8,056 bases of DNA from Eudoraea sp. (GTDB taxonomy: Bacteria > Bacteroidota > Bacteroidia > Flavobacteriales > Flavobacteriaceae). The position numbers and the translations under genes were made by a program. This document shows, piece after piece, positions 6,515 to 8,056 of this stretch (position 1 is the stretch's first letter; every line of letters starts with the position of its first letter). The notes below the pieces were generated by a model that was given only the letters and a program-made list of their open reading frames with translations, did not search any database and had not been told where the DNA came from. Where the stretch lies: contig JABDQS010000121.1 in NCBI GenBank assembly GCA_013042125.1, positions 1 to 8,056 on the forward strand, written 5' to 3'.

Positions 6515-8056
6515 ATGGACATTTCCTTCAATATCAACGAAGATCATAACAAACTAAAGCGTTCAGAATTAAAAAAGCAGCTTGCCAAAGTGGCCCTTGG
6601 TGGAGGAAAGGCCCGAATAGAAAAGCTTCATTCACAAGGAAAACTGACTGCCAGGGAACGGATCAATTATCTGGTTGACAAGGGTTCTGAACAGATCGAA
6701 ATAGGGGCTTTTGCAGGACAGGGAATGTATAAGGAACACGGAGGTTGTCCTTCAGGAGGTGTAGTAGTGGTCATTGGCTATGTTCAGGGAAGACAATGTG
6801 TAATTGTGGCCAATGATGCCACGGTAAAAGCCGGAGCCTGGTTTCCCATTACTGCTAAAAAGAATTTAAGGGCACAGGAAATATCTATTGAGAACAGACT
6901 CCCGATCATCTACCTGGTAGATAGTGCAGGGGTATATTTACCCATGCAAGAACAAATTTTTCCGGATAAGGAGCATTTTGGAAGGATCTTTCGAAATAAT
7001 GCTGTGATGAGCAGTATGGGAATCCCACAAATATCAGCAGTTATGGGTAGTTGTGTTGCCGGAGGTGCCTATTTACCGATCATGAGTGATGAAGCACTGA
7101 TCGTTGATAAGACCGGAAGTATCTTTTTAGCCGGGAGTTATTTGGTTAAGGCAGCCATTGGCGAGAATATAGATAATGAAACTCTGGGTGGTGCAACCAC
7201 TCATTGTGAAATAAGTGGAGTTACAGATTACAAGGCGAAGGATGACAAGGATGCCCTGGATACCATTAAAAAGTTACTTGATAAGTTTGGGGAATCACCA
7301 AAAGCCGGATTTAACCGTAAGAAGGCCTTCTCTCCTGCGGAAAAACAAGAAGATATTTTTGGTCTCCTGCCCAAATCGAGATCGGATCAATATGATATGT
7401 TGGAGATCATCAAACGTTTAGTGGATAATTCAGAATTTGAGCAGTATAAAGAAGGATACGGAAAAACCATACTTACGGGCTATGCAAGAATTGATGGCTG
7501 GGCGGTAGGTATAGTGGCTAATCAGCGGAAGGTGATCAAAACAAAAAAAGGAGAAATGCGATTTGGAGGCGTCATTTATTCCGATTCTGCAGATAAGGCA
7601 ACCCGATTTATCGCCAATTGCAATCAAAAAAAGATCCCGCTGGTATTCTTACAGGATGTTACCGGGTTTATGGTAGGCAGCAAAAGTGAGCATGGTGGTA
7701 TTATTAAGGATGGCGCTAAAATGGTGAATGCCGTGAGTAATTCTGTGGTCCCAAAGTTTACCGTCATTATTGGCAACAGCTATGGAGCCGGAAATTACGC
7801 CATGTGTGGAAAAGCCTATGATCCCCGACTAATAGTTGCCTGGCCAAGTGCAGAACTTGCTGTAATGAGCGGAAATTCGGCTGCGAAGGTACTTTTACAG
7901 ATCGAAACCGCATCCCTCAAGAAAAAAGGCGAAAAGATCGCCGCTGAGAAAGAAACCGAGCTATTCAATAAAATAAAAGAACGGTACGACAATCAGATAT
8001 CTCCCTTTTATGCTGCGGCCCGGTTATGGACAGATGCCATAATTGATCCAATGGAA
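6515..8056 (+). CDS. Acyl-CoA carboxylase beta (carboxyltransferase) subunit, 3' end outside the window
   Basis: The frame is open from the ATG at 6515 to the last base: 514 codons, with probably about 25-30 more beyond the edge (relatives are about 540 aa). This subunit moves the carboxyl group from carboxybiotin to an acyl-CoA and works with a biotin carboxylase/biotin-carrier subunit. The N-terminal carboxyltransferase half includes LTARERI (44-50), IVANDATVKAGAWFP (97-111), a YLVDSAG strand (133-139) and the oxyanion-hole loop GSCVAGGAYLP (178-188). The C-terminal half includes LQDVTGFMVG (379-388), GGIIKDGAKMV (394-404) and the second oxyanion loop NSYGAGNYAMCGKAYDPR (421-438). These blocks most resemble the methylcrotonyl-CoA/geranyl-CoA carboxylase beta group, but WPSAELAVMSG (443-453) differs from the WPNARISVMGG I recall for methylcrotonyl-CoA carboxylase. 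Propionyl-CoA or another acyl-CoA is therefore possible. Start choice: no upstream in-frame alternative fits, and the leader is A-rich. Confidence 0.93.
   Translation, partial: MDISFNINEDHNKLKRSELKKQLAKVALGGGKARIEKLHSQGKLTARERINYLVDKGSEQIEIGAFAGQGMYKEHGGCPSGGVVVVIGYVQGRQCVIVANDATVKAGAWFPITAKKNLRAQEISIENRLPIIYLVDSAGVYLPMQEQIFPDKEHFGRIFRNNAVMSSMGIPQISAVMGSCVAGGAYLPIMSDEALIVDKTGSIFLAGSYLVKAAIGENIDNETLGGATTHCEISGVTDYKAKDDKDALDTIKKLLDKFGESPKAGFNRKKAFSPAEKQEDIFGLLPKSRSDQYDMLEIIKRLVDNSEFEQYKEGYGKTILTGYARIDGWAVGIVANQRKVIKTKKGEMRFGGVIYSDSADKATRFIANCNQKKIPLVFLQDVTGFMVGSKSEHGGIIKDGAKMVNAVSNSVVPKFTVIIGNSYGAGNYAMCGKAYDPRLIVAWPSAELAVMSGNSAAKVLLQIETASLKKKGEKIAAEKETELFNKIKERYDNQISPFYAAARLWTDAIIDPME

Noticed and set aside
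1..8056. Possible mobile element, defence island or biosynthetic cluster
   Set aside because: No transposase, integrase, tRNA, direct-repeat boundary, toxin-antitoxin pair, CRISPR repeat or synthase gene was found. All genes have housekeeping or common accessory families and similar base composition by eye.

Overview
The window looks like ordinary housekeeping chromosome from a member of the Bacteroidota, most likely a marine-type Flavobacteriaceae. This rests on four points. The protein sequences read as flavobacterial. Starts are preceded by A-rich leaders rather than Shine-Dalgarno sequences. There are -7-like boxes of the TAnnTTTG type. A 60-residue membrane protein resembles a small family I recall from flavobacteria. 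The genus cannot be named from the sequence alone. No phage, IS element, CRISPR array, tRNA, rRNA or defence locus is visible.

Layout, left to right: (1) The 3' three quarters of a class II fumarase gene (fumC, + strand), cut by the left edge. It ends against a perfect-palindrome terminator shared with the convergent gene. (2) A minus-strand gene for a membrane-anchored, probably periplasmic coiled-coil protein of unknown role. (3) After a 164-bp divergent intergenic region, a + strand pair: a GNAT acetyltransferase and a lipoprotein with a metallo-beta-lactamase fold. (4) Converging on that pair with a 9-bp gap, a minus-strand run transcribed as Gfo/Idh/MocA-type oxidoreductase, 60-aa membrane protein, then ettA (ABC-F ribosome factor). 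Gaps in this run are 69 and 54 bp, so partial cotranscription is plausible. (5) After a 77-bp divergent promoter region, a + strand acyl-CoA carboxylase beta (carboxyltransferase) subunit, cut by the right edge about 25 to 30 codons before its expected end.

The genes do not form one pathway. Fumarase belongs to the TCA cycle. The carboxylase subunit points to branched-chain or odd-chain acyl-CoA metabolism and needs a biotin carboxylase/biotin carrier partner, probably just outside the window. EttA acts on translation initiation. The oxidoreductase, acetyltransferase and MBL lipoprotein have family-level predictions only.

I did not find a new biological system. The most useful non-coding observation is a 24-bp block, 20/24 identical by eye, that sits at nearly the same distance before the MBL lipoprotein gene and the acyl-CoA carboxylase gene. 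It contains a -7-like box and is probably a promoter plus leader.
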